Numbered from the stretch's first letter, positions 8,191-17,380 are shown. The stretch is DNA of 64,000 bases from Mangrovicoccus sp049603835 (GCA_049603835.1 JBMYSZ010000016.1:1-64000), one strand, 5' to 3'. The notes: generated by a model from the sequence alone, not told the origin. Numbers and translations: made by a program.

Positions 8191-8595
8191 CTGACTAGTC
8201 TTGCAGAGGCGGCTACGGTCGCATCCGCCGCGCCAAATCCCGGTGCTTTCCAAGACGCTTCTAGCGATGTTCTGCTAGAGCGCATCCTTACCTCCCTGGA
8301 AACCGACAAAGCTGAAGAGGTCGTCGCGATTGATTTGCGCGGTCGCTCCGCTATGGCTGATCACATGGTGATTGCCTCGGGTCGGTCTTCGCGCCAGGTT
8401 GCCGCTTTGTCGGAAAAACTGTGCGAGCGGGTAAAAACCGAGCTGGGCATTACCTGCAAAATCGAAGGTAAGGATCACGGCGATTGGGTGCTCATTGATG
8501 CGGGCGATATTATCGTTCATGTCTTCCGCCCTGAGGTGCGTGAATTCTATCAGCTGGAAAAGATGTGGCTGCCCACAGGTGAATTTCAGGCCTAA
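8191..8595 (+). CDS. rsfS: Ribosomal silencing factor RsfS, apparent CTG start
   Basis: RsfS (Iojap/YbeB family) binds ribosomal protein L14 and blocks joining of the subunits when nutrients run out. The family core is clear: LLERIL, DKAEEVVAIDLRG, MADHMVIASGRSSRQV, and HGDWVLIDAGDIIVHVF. The conserved N-terminal helix lies upstream of the first usual start codon in frame (TTG at 8335), which would cut the domain. Between the preceding in-frame stop (8131) and 8335 there is no ATG, GTG or TTG. A CTG at 8191 stands seven bases after GGAGGA and gives 134 residues, a normal length. The stop overlaps the rlmH start (TAATG). Confidence 0.88.
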   Translation: MTSLAEAATVASAAPNPGAFQDASSDVLLERILTSLETDKAEEVVAIDLRGRSAMADHMVIASGRSSRQVAALSEKLCERVKTELGITCKIEGKDHGDWVLIDAGDIIVHVFRPEVREFYQLEKMWLPTGEFQA

Positions 8596-9062
8596 TGCAG
8601 ATCTACATCGTTGCGGTTGGGCGCCTGAAATCCGGGCCTGAGCGCACGCTGATTGATGACTATGTCACCCGGTTCACACGGACCGGGCGTGGGCTAGGCT
8701 TCACCTCTTTGGAAATCCGTGAAGTCGAGGCCAAAAAAGGCGGCCAAACCGAAGAAGCCCAGCTTTTGGCGCGGGCGCTTCCGGCGAAGGGTGTCATTTG
8801 CGCTTTGGATGAGCGTGGGCGCGTGGAAAGCTCGCCTGATTTTGCGGCACGACTTGGGCAATGGCGCGATGAAGGCCATGGCGCGATCAGCTTTATTATT
8901 GGCGGCGCCGACGGAATAGAGCCAGAGCTGCGGTCTCGGGCCCAGCATAAGCTATCTTTTGGGCAAATGGTCTGGCCGCATATGCTGGCACGGGTGATGC
9001 TGACCGAGCAGCTATACCGCGCGGCGACGATTTTAGCTGGCGGCCCCTATCACCGGGCGTAA
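8595..9062 (+). CDS. rlmH: 23S rRNA pseudouridine-1915 N3-methyltransferase
   Basis: RlmH, a small SPOUT-class methyltransferase that methylates pseudouridine 1915 in helix 69 of 23S rRNA on 70S ribosomes. At 155 residues it has family length. The knot region carries ALDERGR near 75, FIIGGADG near 104 and the C-terminal LTEQLYRA...YHR motif that binds cofactor and rRNA. Its ATG overlaps the last base of the rsfS stop, so the pair is coupled, as in most bacteria. The 139 bases that follow hold no gene. Confidence 0.97.
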   Translation: MQIYIVAVGRLKSGPERTLIDDYVTRFTRTGRGLGFTSLEIREVEAKKGGQTEEAQLLARALPAKGVICALDERGRVESSPDFAARLGQWRDEGHGAISFIIGGADGIEPELRSRAQHKLSFGQMVWPHMLARVMLTEQLYRAATILAGGPYHRA

Positions 9063-9201
9063 ATATTCCACTTTACGTATGATAATCTGCGGTAAGCGTC
9101 CTTCGGCCACAGTCTGTGCAAGAAACGCTTAACCCCCTTTGCTCTACTGCAAATGATGAACTAAGCCGCTACCCAAACACCTATTGTTGAAGGAGGGCAC
9201 C

Positions 9202-10722
9202 ATGGCCGCCCCGAAACCCGTGGTTCTGTGTATTCTCGATGGATGGGGCAAGCGCGCTGAGCCTGCCAATAACGCGCCAGCTATGGCCGCGACCCCAACT
9301 TTCGATAAAATCATCGACACCTGCCCCAATGCGCAGCTGACAACCCATGGCCCTGTGGTGGGCTTGCCTAATGGGCAGATGGGCAATTCCGAAGTGGGCC
9401 ACACCAATATTGGCGCTGGCCGAACCGTCGCTATGGATCTGGGCCAAATCGATTTGGCTATTGAAGATGGCAGCTTTGGCAAAAATGAAACGCTGCAGGC
9501 CTTTATCACGGCCCTGAAGGACACTGGCGGCACCGCGCATTTGATGGGCGTGATTTCCGATGGTGGGGTGCATGGGCATCTCAATCATGTGCTTGCCGCA
9601 GCGACCGTCCTGACCGAGGCCGGGCTTCCGGTTGCGCTGCATGCGATTACCGATGGCCGCGATGTGGCGCCCTCTTCTGCTGATGGGTTTATGGAAGAGC
9701 TGGTGGCCAAGCTGCCCGAGGGGGCTCATATCGTTACTGTGACCGGGCGCTATTTCGCGATGGACCGCGATAACCGCTGGGAACGGGTGGAGCTGGCCTA
9801 TCGCGCTTGGATCGAAGGCGAGGCGCGCCGCGCGGGCAATCCAGAGGCCGCGATTTCCGAGGCCTATACTGCTGGCGAGACGGATGAATTCATCAAGCCC
9901 ACTGTGATCGGCGAATATGAGGGTGCGAAAGATGGCGATGGCTTTTTCTGCCTGAATTTCCGGGCCGACCGGGCGCGGGAAATCCTGGCGGCTATCGGTC
10001 AGCCGGGCTTTGACGGGTTTGACCCGATGCCCCGCCCGCATTTTGAGCAGATCCTGGGCATGGTGGAATATTCCGACAAGCATAATGAGTATATGCAAAC
10101 CGTCTTCCCCAAACGCGCCATTGAAAACACGCTGGGCGCTTGGGTGGCGAAACAGGGCCTGACCCAGTTCCGCCTAGCAGAGACGGAGAAATATCCGCAT
10201 GTGACTTTCTTCCTCAATGGCGGCAAGGAAACGCCAGAAGAGGGCGAAGACCGCTATATGCCGGCCTCGCCCAAAGTCGCCACTTATGACTTGCAGCCAG
10301 AAATGTCCGCCGCCGAAGTGACGGAAAAATTCGTTGAGGCGATCGAAAAGGGCTATGACCTGATCGTCACCAATTACGCTAATCCGGATATGGTTGGCCA
10401 TACGGGCGATTTGGCCGCTGCGATCAAAGCCTGCGAAGCGGTGGATCAGGGGCTGGGCCAAGTTGTTGCAGCGCTGGAAAAGGCCGGCGGCGCGATGATC
10501 ATCACCGCCGATCACGGCAATTGTGAAACCATGGTCGATCCTGAAACCGGCGGACCGCATACGGCGCATACGCTGAACCCGGTGCCTGTGGCGCTGGTTG
10601 GCGGACCGGACGGCGTTAGCCTGGCGGATGGGATTTTGGCCGATCTGGCGCCGACCCTGCTCGAACTGATGGAGCTGCCTCTGCCCGAGGAAATGACCGG
10701 CCGCTCGCTGATCCGTCGCTAA
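9202..10722 (+). CDS. gpmI: 2,3-bisphosphoglycerate-independent phosphoglycerate mutase
   Basis: Interconverts 3- and 2-phosphoglycerate in glycolysis and gluconeogenesis with two Mn2+ ions and a phosphoserine intermediate (cytoplasm). At 506 residues it matches the family. Visible are the N-terminal DGWG metal site, MGNSEVGHTNIGAGR with the catalytic serine, FNFRADRAR-like FRADRAR, and the C-terminal ADHGNCE and HT metal sites. AAGGAGGG precedes the ATG; a frame-compatible start 18 bases upstream would overlap this ribosome site and is rejected. The EnvC-like gene follows after 12 bases, so gpmI probably heads an operon with it and ctpA. Confidence 0.97.
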   Translation: MAAPKPVVLCILDGWGKRAEPANNAPAMAATPTFDKIIDTCPNAQLTTHGPVVGLPNGQMGNSEVGHTNIGAGRTVAMDLGQIDLAIEDGSFGKNETLQAFITALKDTGGTAHLMGVISDGGVHGHLNHVLAAATVLTEAGLPVALHAITDGRDVAPSSADGFMEELVAKLPEGAHIVTVTGRYFAMDRDNRWERVELAYRAWIEGEARRAGNPEAAISEAYTAGETDEFIKPTVIGEYEGAKDGDGFFCLNFRADRAREILAAIGQPGFDGFDPMPRPHFEQILGMVEYSDKHNEYMQTVFPKRAIENTLGAWVAKQGLTQFRLAETEKYPHVTFFLNGGKETPEEGEDRYMPASPKVATYDLQPEMSAAEVTEKFVEAIEKGYDLIVTNYANPDMVGHTGDLAAAIKACEAVDQGLGQVVAALEKAGGAMIITADHGNCETMVDPETGGPHTAHTLNPVPVALVGGPDGVSLADGILADLAPTLLELMELPLPEEMTGRSLIRR

Positions 10723-10734
10723 GTCAGGGCTAGG

Positions 10735-11754
10735 ATGGCGGGCGCAACCCCTCGGTTCTGGGCCTATTTGGGCATATTTACCCTTGTCTTGGCGGGCATG
10801 GCCTGGGGGCAATCCCCTGGCCCAAGCCTTGATCAAGCCGCTGCAAAATTGCGCGCCGCCCAGACCGCAGCGGATCGCCAAAGCGCTTTGACCCAGGCGA
10901 TCCGTGGCTTTGAGGCGGCTTTGATCCAGGCCCGCGCACAACAACGGGATCTAGAGGCAGAAGCCCGCGCCGCCGAAGCCGCGCTTGAACAAGAAAGCGC
11001 CGAATTGGGGCGCATCATATCCGTGCTCATGCAAAATGGCCCCGATACAGGGCCCGCCTCGACCAGCCATCCGCAAGGGGCCTTAGCGGCGGCACGGGCG
11101 GAAATGCTGGCCGGGACTCTGAGCCAGCAGCTTGCTCAGCTCGCCACCCCCATCGCGGCGGATCTCGAAGAGCTTCGGACGCGGCGGGATCAGCTTGCCG
11201 AATTTGAGGCCGCAATTGCCCGCGCCCTGAGTGACGCCCATACCGCGCGCCAAACGCTTTTGGCTGGCAGCTCCGCGCCGATGACCGAGATCGCGGTTTC
11301 CTCTAACAGCCTTGCGGCTCAGCTTCGGGATTTGCCCAGCACACGTCGGGCCGCGCCGCCAAAACAATTGCCCCTGCCCGTGCTGTCGGATCGCCTGGAA
11401 ACCAGCCCCACCCGCCTGACCCTTAGCGCGGCCCCGGCCGCGATAGTCACCGCGCCCAGCCCCGCCAGCGTGGTTTTTGCCGGTCGCGTGACCAATCAGG
11501 GCGTAACTTTGGTGCTGGATCTTGGCGGCGCGCGCTATCTAATGCTGTCGGGTTTGGCCAGTAGTTTGGTCCAAACCGGGCAATCTGTGACCAAGGACAC
11601 GGCTTTGGGCTTTCTTCCAAGCCTCTCAGAGGACACAAATCCGCTAAATCCCCAGAAAGATACTGGCAGCGCCGGTCAAGCCGCGCTTTATATAGAAGCG
11701 AGAGAGGCCGAACGAGCTGTGGACCCCGCCGCGTGGTTCCGCTTGGATGAATAA
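10735..11754 (+). CDS. EnvC-like murein hydrolase activator, degenerate LytM domain
   Basis: A 339-residue exported protein with an N-terminal hydrophobic signal (about 8-25), a long Ala/Gln/Glu-rich coiled coil (about 30-200) and a C-terminal LytM/M23-like domain (about 240-339). EnvC-type proteins bind FtsEX and activate cell-wall amidases at the septum. The M23 zinc ligands are missing: the usual HLHFEIR end reads ALYIEAR, and no HxxxD element is seen. It should therefore be an activator without peptidase activity, as known for EnvC. It lies between gpmI and ctpA, a common alphaproteobacterial order. Confidence 0.87.
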   Translation: MAGATPRFWAYLGIFTLVLAGMAWGQSPGPSLDQAAAKLRAAQTAADRQSALTQAIRGFEAALIQARAQQRDLEAEARAAEAALEQESAELGRIISVLMQNGPDTGPASTSHPQGALAAARAEMLAGTLSQQLAQLATPIAADLEELRTRRDQLAEFEAAIARALSDAHTARQTLLAGSSAPMTEIAVSSNSLAAQLRDLPSTRRAAPPKQLPLPVLSDRLETSPTRLTLSAAPAAIVTAPSPASVVFAGRVTNQGVTLVLDLGGARYLMLSGLASSLVQTGQSVTKDTALGFLPSLSEDTNPLNPQKDTGSAGQAALYIEAREAERAVDPAAWFRLDE

Positions 11755-11768
11755 GGACAAAGAAAGCT

Positions 11769-13100
11769 ATGCGTCCCTTTATACTCGCCGCCCTAGGCGG
11801 CACACTCGCCGGAGCCATTTTGACCACGCAAGTGGCAGGCCCCCTTATCGCCCAAGAGCAACCGCGGCAGCCTACGGTCTATGAACAACTGGATTTGTTC
11901 GGCGATATTTTTGAGCGGATCCGCGCGCAATATGTGGAAGAAGTCGATGATGGCGAGCTGATCGAAGCCGCAATCAATGGCATGCTCACCTCGCTGGATC
12001 CCCATTCCAGCTATCTTTCGCCACAAGATGCAAGCGATATGCGGGTGCAAACCCGTGGCGAATTTGGCGGTCTGGGCATTGAGGTCACCCAAGAGGATGG
12101 CTTTGTCAAAGTTGTCTCCCCCATTGATGACACACCAGCGGATGAGGCCGGGATCGAAGCGGGCGATTTCATCACCCATGTGGATGGCGAAAGCTTGCTG
12201 GGCTTGAACCTAGACGAGGCGGTCGAACTCATGCGCGGCCCAGTAGGCAGCGATATTGTGATCCGCGTTGTGCGCGAAGGCGAGGAAGAGCCCTTTGACG
12301 TCACCATCACCCGCGACACGATCAAGCTCACCGCTGTGCGCGTCCGCACCGAAGGCGATAGCGTTGTTTTGCGCGTGACCACCTTTAACGACCAAACCTA
12401 TCCCAATCTGGAAGAAGGCTTGAAAGACGCGGTCGCCGAGCTGGAGGGCATGGAAAATGTCACCGGCTTCGTTCTGGATTTACGCAACAATCCCGGCGGC
12501 TTGCTGACCCAGGCGATCAAGGTTTCGGATGCGTTTTTGGATGCAGGCGAAATCGTATCGACCCGTGGTCGGGAACCGCAAGATGGCGATCGGTTCAACG
12601 CAACCGAGGGTGATCTTGCCGAAGGCAAACCGATTGTCGTGCTGATCAATGGCGGCTCTGCCTCTGCCTCGGAAATCGTCGCCGGTGCGCTGCAAGACCA
12701 CCGCCGCGCGGTTGTCGTTGGGACCAAGAGCTTTGGCAAAGGCTCGGTGCAAACGGTGATGCCCTTGCGCGGTGCTGGGGCCATGCGCCTGACCACAGCG
12801 CGCTATTACACCCCGTCGGGCCGGTCGATCCAAGCGCTTGGCGTGTCGCCCGATATCATCGTCGAACAGCCCCGCCCGGCCCCGGCCAGCGAGGAAGAAG
12901 AAGACCAGCAGTTGTTCCGGTCCGAGGCGGATCTTCGCGGTAGCCTGAATAATGACAGCCTAACCGAAGATGAAATCCGGCAGATCGAAGAAGACCGCGC
13001 TCGGGCCGAAGAGGCGGCAGATCTTCGCAAACAGGATTACCAACTGGCCTATGCGCTGGATATCCTGCGCGGCCTCAGCGCGCTAGGCCCGAAAGACTAA
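11769..13100 (+). CDS. ctpA: Carboxy-terminal processing protease (S41 family)
   Basis: A periplasmic or membrane-anchored serine protease of 443 residues that trims or degrades envelope proteins. It has an N-terminal signal/anchor (about 1-28), a PDZ domain (about 90-165, with the EFGGLGIEV entry and GDFITHVDG), and the S41 catalytic core with NPGG, the serine in GSASASEI and the lysine in KSFGKGSVQ. The C-terminal 70 residues are acidic and helical. It follows the EnvC-like gene by 14 bases, and both act on the cell wall or its hydrolases. A strong hairpin follows the gene at 13119-13148. Confidence 0.96.
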   Translation: MRPFILAALGGTLAGAILTTQVAGPLIAQEQPRQPTVYEQLDLFGDIFERIRAQYVEEVDDGELIEAAINGMLTSLDPHSSYLSPQDASDMRVQTRGEFGGLGIEVTQEDGFVKVVSPIDDTPADEAGIEAGDFITHVDGESLLGLNLDEAVELMRGPVGSDIVIRVVREGEEEPFDVTITRDTIKLTAVRVRTEGDSVVLRVTTFNDQTYPNLEEGLKDAVAELEGMENVTGFVLDLRNNPGGLLTQAIKVSDAFLDAGEIVSTRGREPQDGDRFNATEGDLAEGKPIVVLINGGSASASEIVAGALQDHRRAVVVGTKSFGKGSVQTVMPLRGAGAMRLTTARYYTPSGRSIQALGVSPDIIVEQPRPAPASEEEEDQQLFRSEADLRGSLNNDSLTEDEIRQIEEDRARAEEAADLRKQDYQLAYALDILRGLSALGPKD

Positions 13101-13118
13101 GCCTAGTTTCCAGATCCC

Positions 13119-13148
13119 AATGCCGGCACCTTAATCGGTGGCGGCATT
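13119..13148 (+). terminator. Hairpin after ctpA
   Basis: A 12-base-pair stem with one mismatch (AATGCCGGCACC against GGTGGCGGCATT) and a six-base loop begins 18 bases after the ctpA stop. It lacks a U-run, so it may work as a weak terminator or as an RNA 3' stabiliser. Confidence 0.5.
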
Positions 13149-13303
13149 GAGCCCCCAAAAACCGGCCCAATTGCCGCAACGGCTGCATTTTCCTTAAAAG
13201 ATGCGCTGGTGAGGTCGGATATAAATCATGCGGTCACATCAGGGAGGTAAACTTACCCCACGGGTATGAATTGCTTGTCTTCGGGTCGAAAGGTTCCTCT
13301 TTG

Positions 13304-14173
13304 ATGCTCTCTTACCGCTCCTTATTGGGATTGGCGAAACCGCACCCTTTGATCGTCGCGCATCGCGGCGCCTGGCATGCCGCGCCGGAAAACACCGCTC
13401 AGGCCATTACCGCCGCAGCGGAGCGTGGCTTTGAAATCGTCGAAATCGATATTCGCCGCAGTGCCGACGGGGTCTTATTTCTGCTGCATGACGAAACTTT
13501 GGATCGCATGACTGGCATAACTGGCCGGGCCGAGGCGTTTAATTGGGATGAGCTAAGCCAAATGACCCTGCGCCATGGCGATGGCGGGAGCAGCGCTGAA
13601 ATGACAACGCTGTGCATCCCTGATTTGGAATCGGCGCTTTTGGCCGCGCGCAATCGGGTCTGCCTTGATCTCGATGTGAAATCGACCCGCGATCTGGAAG
13701 ATGTGGCCGCGATGGTGGCGCGTCTGGGCATGACCGATCAGGTGGATCTGAAAATCACGGTTCACACAGAGGCCCAAGCCGCAGAGCGCGCCGCTTTGCA
13801 GGACCGGTTCGGGGTTTTTGTCATGCCCATGACCCGGTTTGAGGCGGATAATGCCGATGACCGCCTCGATCTATTGACCCGGATCCGCGCACCTTTGGTT
13901 GAGGCGAAATTTGATCAGCTCTCCACATTGGCCGAGCGCAAAGCGCAATTCGCCGAGGCGGGCCTGCGAATTTGGATCAATAGCCTTGATCCTGTCGCCT
14001 GTGATGGGCTGGATGATAGCGGTGCGCTGCGCGATCCCGATAGGGTTTGGGGGCAACTCGTTGACGCAGGCATCAGTGTTATCCAAACGGATGAGCCCGA
14101 GGCGCTTGACCTCTGGCGGCAATCCCGCGACATCCAGCAGAGCACCGATCCAACACGAGAGAGCGCCGCATGA
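13304..14173 (+). CDS. Glycerophosphodiester phosphodiesterase family protein
   Basis: A 289-residue TIM-barrel phosphodiesterase that would hydrolyse glycerophosphodiesters to sn-glycerol 3-phosphate and an alcohol. The GDPD catalytic signature is complete: AHRGAWHAAPENT, then EIDIRRSADG, then LLHDETLDR. Later barrel elements are LDLDVK and the C-terminal IQTDEPEAL. No signal peptide is evident, so it is probably cytoplasmic. AAAGG lies ten bases before the ATG at 13304; a TTG at 13271 is an alternative. Its stop overlaps the next ATG (ATGA), coupling it to the inositol-phosphatase-family gene. Confidence 0.9.
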   Translation: MLSYRSLLGLAKPHPLIVAHRGAWHAAPENTAQAITAAAERGFEIVEIDIRRSADGVLFLLHDETLDRMTGITGRAEAFNWDELSQMTLRHGDGGSSAEMTTLCIPDLESALLAARNRVCLDLDVKSTRDLEDVAAMVARLGMTDQVDLKITVHTEAQAAERAALQDRFGVFVMPMTRFEADNADDRLDLLTRIRAPLVEAKFDQLSTLAERKAQFAEAGLRIWINSLDPVACDGLDDSGALRDPDRVWGQLVDAGISVIQTDEPEALDLWRQSRDIQQSTDPTRESAA

Positions 14174-15003
14174 GCTGGGACCCATCCGTCGAGCCCGAGA
14201 TTATCGATATCATCCGCACCGCCGCCAAGGCCGAAATCCTGCCGCGGTTCCGCAATTTGGATGCTAGCGATATCACCGCGAAAACGGGCCCGGATGATTT
14301 GGTCACCGCCGCCGATAAAGCCAGCGAAGAGGCCATAACCGCCGCGCTGGCGCCGTTATTTCCCCAAGCTTTGATTGTAGGCGAAGAAGCCGCCGAAGAT
14401 GATCCAAGCCTAGTAAGCCAAATCGCCGATGCGGATCTGGCGATTATTCTGGATCCCATCGATGGCACTTGGAACTTCGCCCGTGGCCTGTCGAATTTCG
14501 GGGTTATTTTGGCGGTCACCAGCCGCGATGAAACGCTGTTTGGTCTGCTCTATGATCCGGTATTGGATGACTGGGTGATCACCCGCAAAGGCGGCGGCAC
14601 TTGGTTTGGCCGCCCCGATGCCGAGCCTCGGAAATTGATGATGAATGGTGGGCCGAAAGCCGGTTTTCGCGGTTTCGCCGCGCCCTATTTGTTTGAGCCC
14701 GAGACCCATACTCGGCTTTTGCAGGATTTCTATAGCCTTGGCCGCACCCACTCGCTGCGCTGTTCTTGTCACGAATACCGGCTGATGAGCTTTGGTCATG
14801 CCGCGTTTTGCCTGGCCGCCGCGCCAAAACCTTGGGATCATGCGGCTGGGCTTTTGGCCGTGACAGAGGCGGGCGGCGTTGCAGGCCGGCTTGATGGCGC
14901 GCCTTATCAACCCAGCCGCCGCGATATCCCTCTAATCACTGCCGCGACGCCGGAAATTTTCGGCGAAGTGCAAAACAAACTCGCCTGGCTCTTGCCCGCG
15001 TAA
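14170..15003 (+). CDS. Inositol monophosphatase family protein
   Basis: A 277-residue Mg2+-dependent phosphatase of the IMPase superfamily. The metal-binding motifs are present: GEEAAEDD near 79, ILDPIDGTWNFARG near 95, and WDHAAG near 220. The exact substrate (inositol phosphate, histidinol phosphate or PAP) cannot be told from sequence; the family members in this group of bacteria are variously annotated. It is translationally coupled to the upstream phosphodiesterase, which suggests work on related phosphoester substrates. rppH follows after 23 bases. Confidence 0.92.
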   Translation: MSWDPSVEPEIIDIIRTAAKAEILPRFRNLDASDITAKTGPDDLVTAADKASEEAITAALAPLFPQALIVGEEAAEDDPSLVSQIADADLAIILDPIDGTWNFARGLSNFGVILAVTSRDETLFGLLYDPVLDDWVITRKGGGTWFGRPDAEPRKLMMNGGPKAGFRGFAAPYLFEPETHTRLLQDFYSLGRTHSLRCSCHEYRLMSFGHAAFCLAAAPKPWDHAAGLLAVTEAGGVAGRLDGAPYQPSRRDIPLITAATPEIFGEVQNKLAWLLPA

Positions 15004-15026
15004 TTCCAGAGCAAGGATTGACGAAA

Positions 15027-15524
15027 ATGACCCCTGCGGAAATCGCAAAACTCCCCTATCGCGAAAATGTTGGCATTATGCTGGTCAATGGCGATGATCT
15101 GGTTTTTCTGGCCCAGCGTTTGGACAATCCCGAACCTGCTCTGCAAATGCCTCAGGGGGGGATTGATAAGGGCGAAGATCCCCGCAGCGCCGCCTTGCGT
15201 GAACTCGAAGAGGAAACCGGAGTCAGCCCCAATCTGGTAGAAATCATTGGCGAAAGCGCCGATTGGCTGGCCTATGATCTGCCGGTTGATTTACTGCCCA
15301 AGCTTTGGGGCGGTAAATATCGCGGCCAGAAGCAGAAATGGTTCTTGATGCGGTTCACGGGCAGCGATGATCAAATCACCCTGGAAACCGAGCATCCCGA
15401 ATTCAGCGAATGGCACTGGATCCCGCTTGAAAATGTCTGCGATAAGATCGTGCCTTTCAAACGGGAAGTCTATGACCAGGTGGTCGCGGAGTTCGCGCCG
15501 ATTTTGCGGGGCAAGGCGGGGTAA
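15027..15524 (+). CDS. rppH: RNA pyrophosphohydrolase (Nudix)
   Basis: RppH removes pyrophosphate from the 5' end of transcripts, which starts RNase E-dependent decay. The 165-residue protein carries the full Nudix box (GGIDKGEDPRSAALRELEEE plus TGV) near 45-68 and the family elements YRENVG near the N-terminus, WGGKYRGQKQKWFL and WIPLENV. I chose ATG 15027, ten bases after AAGGA; the TTG at 15018 is too close to that site. It ends shortly before the convergent MATE gene. Confidence 0.95.
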   Translation: MTPAEIAKLPYRENVGIMLVNGDDLVFLAQRLDNPEPALQMPQGGIDKGEDPRSAALRELEEETGVSPNLVEIIGESADWLAYDLPVDLLPKLWGGKYRGQKQKWFLMRFTGSDDQITLETEHPEFSEWHWIPLENVCDKIVPFKREVYDQVVAEFAPILRGKAG

Positions 15525-15555
15525 GGCACCCCGCCCCACAGCGCCCCACTATTTC

Positions 15556-16887
15556 TCAGGCGACGGAGCGCTCTAGCCCTGGATATTTCCAAGCCAAAGT
15601 CGCCCCCCGCGCCGCAAAACCGATCAACAGCGCCGCCCAAAGCCCGTGATTGCCGAAAGCTGGCAGCAAAATCGGCAATGCGGCGAAATAAAGCCCGATA
15701 GAGATCACCATCATATTGGCCATATCGCGGGTCCGGGTGGCGCCGATAAAGACACCGTCCAGCATCCAGGCGGCGACACTCACAATTGGCAGGAAAACGA
15801 CCCAAGTCACATAAGTCCGGGCGGCCTCTCGCACTTCGGGCGCATTGGTCATTGCGTCAATGATAAGCCCGGAACTCAGCGCATAGGCCAGGGTCATCAC
15901 AACCGCCATGATCCCGCCCCAAAGGCCGCTAATCCACGCCGCTTGCCGGAATTCCGCCCGATTGCGCCGACCAACCGCCTGCCCGACCAAAGTTTCGCCC
16001 GCATAGGCAAAGCCATCCAGCGCATAAGACGCGATCATCAGGAATTGCAGCAAGATCTGGTTCGCCGCCAAAGGCACATCACCAAAACGCGCGCCAAGAA
16101 CCATGAAGCTGAGGATCAAGCTTTGCAGCAAAGCGGAGCGCAGCAAGATATGGCTGTTGATTGCCGCCATATGCCAAAGCCGCGCCCGGTCAAACACTTT
16201 GGCCCAAGCGCGCCAGGCCTGATCAGCAAAGGCCGCGCGGCAAAACCACAAGCCCAGGGCCAGACCGCTCCATTCCGCGAGGAAAGTGGCAAAGGCCACA
16301 CCCTCTACCCCCCAGCCGAGCCCGATCACGAACCACAGATCCAGCAGGATATTGAGCCCGTTCATCCAAAGCTGCAGCACCAGAACCGCGCGGCTACGCT
16401 CGGCCGCGATCAACCAACCGGTCACGCCATATATGGCAATCGCCGCCGGGGCGGACCAAATTCGGATCGCCAAATAGCTGCGCGCAAGAGTTTCGACCTC
16501 GTCAGAGGCCGGAATAACCCAGAAAGCGCCCCAGAAAATCGCCATTTGAAACAAAATCGTGCCAAGCCCGGCCACCGCCGCGATCATCAAGGCTCGGGTC
16601 AGCAGGGCTACGAATTCGCCTTTGTCCCCTGCCCCTAAAGCCTGAGCCGCAAGTCCAGTGGTCCCCATGCGCAGAAAACCGAAAATCCAATAAATCGCCG
16701 AAAGGATGGCCGCGCCGATCCCCACCGCACCAATTGGAGCAGCGGCGCCCATTTGCCCAACAACGCCCGTATCCACCGCGCCCAGAATCGGCACTGTCGC
16801 ATTAGAAAGAACAATCGGACCCGCGATATTCCAGACCCGACCATGGGTCAGCTTTTTGCCGCTTTCGCTTGAAACTTGGCTACTCAT
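15556..16887 (-). CDS. MATE family efflux transporter
   Basis: A 443-residue inner-membrane exporter of the MATE superfamily (DinF-like branch), which pumps cationic or other small compounds out with Na+ or H+. About twelve hydrophobic helices are visible in two repeats; the first helix pair contains the GPIVLSNATVPILGAVDT segment and the second repeat has GETLVGQAVGRRN. Its start overlaps the end of the upstream thioesterase gene by eight bases, so transcription and translation are linked to two thioesterases. The substrate cannot be inferred; the pairing hints at an acyl or aryl compound. Confidence 0.94.
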   Translation of the reverse strand: MSSQVSSESGKKLTHGRVWNIAGPIVLSNATVPILGAVDTGVVGQMGAAAPIGAVGIGAAILSAIYWIFGFLRMGTTGLAAQALGAGDKGEFVALLTRALMIAAVAGLGTILFQMAIFWGAFWVIPASDEVETLARSYLAIRIWSAPAAIAIYGVTGWLIAAERSRAVLVLQLWMNGLNILLDLWFVIGLGWGVEGVAFATFLAEWSGLALGLWFCRAAFADQAWRAWAKVFDRARLWHMAAINSHILLRSALLQSLILSFMVLGARFGDVPLAANQILLQFLMIASYALDGFAYAGETLVGQAVGRRNRAEFRQAAWISGLWGGIMAVVMTLAYALSSGLIIDAMTNAPEVREAARTYVTWVVFLPIVSVAAWMLDGVFIGATRTRDMANMMVISIGLYFAALPILLPAFGNHGLWAALLIGFAARGATLAWKYPGLERSVA

Positions 16888-17380
16888 TACTCTCCGCCAT
16901 TAAAAAATGCCCCGTCGCCTGAGCGAAAAGGCGAGACCGGTTATCTTGCCAGCCTTCAATATGAACACTCGCATACCGGCGCCCCGACCGATTGACCAGC
17001 GCCCGCGCATACGCATCCCGTGGCAAACCAGGGCGCAAATAATCTACTGTCAGATCTATGGTTTTCGGCATTCGTGGCAGAGGGAGCGCCTCTACCGCGC
17101 CTGTCTCCGCCTCTAAGATTTGCCACATCGCCTGCCATTGCAGCTCGATCTGGGCCGCGACCTCTAGAAAAGCCGCGGTCACCCCGCCATGGATCGCCGG
17201 CAAATTGGGATTGCCGATCAGATCAGGGCGAAACTGCAAAACAGATGTCAGCTCGTCGCCGCGCCGGTCAAAACGGATGCCAAGATAGGTCACATAAGGC
17301 AGGCGCTGCACCAAAATCTGCAACGCCTCGTCGCGGCGCGTTTCCTGCCGAGCTAGTCCCAAAGCCTTGTCATCACTCAT
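16880..17380 (-). CDS. PaaI-family hotdog thioesterase A
   Basis: A 166-residue single-hotdog protein of the PaaI/YdiI acyl-CoA thioesterase group, expected to release CoA from aryl or medium-chain thioesters. The core motif IHGGVTAAFLEVAA (about 83-97) corresponds to the catalytic HGG-x5-D/E helix, here with Glu at the acid position. TVDYLRPG follows in the central strand. Its ATG overlaps the stop of thioesterase B by four bases, and its own end overlaps the MATE start. Substrate unknown. Confidence 0.9.
   Translation of the reverse strand: MSDDKALGLARQETRRDEALQILVQRLPYVTYLGIRFDRRGDELTSVLQFRPDLIGNPNLPAIHGGVTAAFLEVAAQIELQWQAMWQILEAETGAVEALPLPRMPKTIDLTVDYLRPGLPRDAYARALVNRSGRRYASVHIEGWQDNRSRLFAQATGHFLMAESNE

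Noticed and set aside
9092..9140. Long-range inverted repeat (GGTAAGCGT with ACGCTTAACC) before gpmI
   Set aside because: The arms are short and the loop is long; it is probably chance and I see no regulatory model for it.
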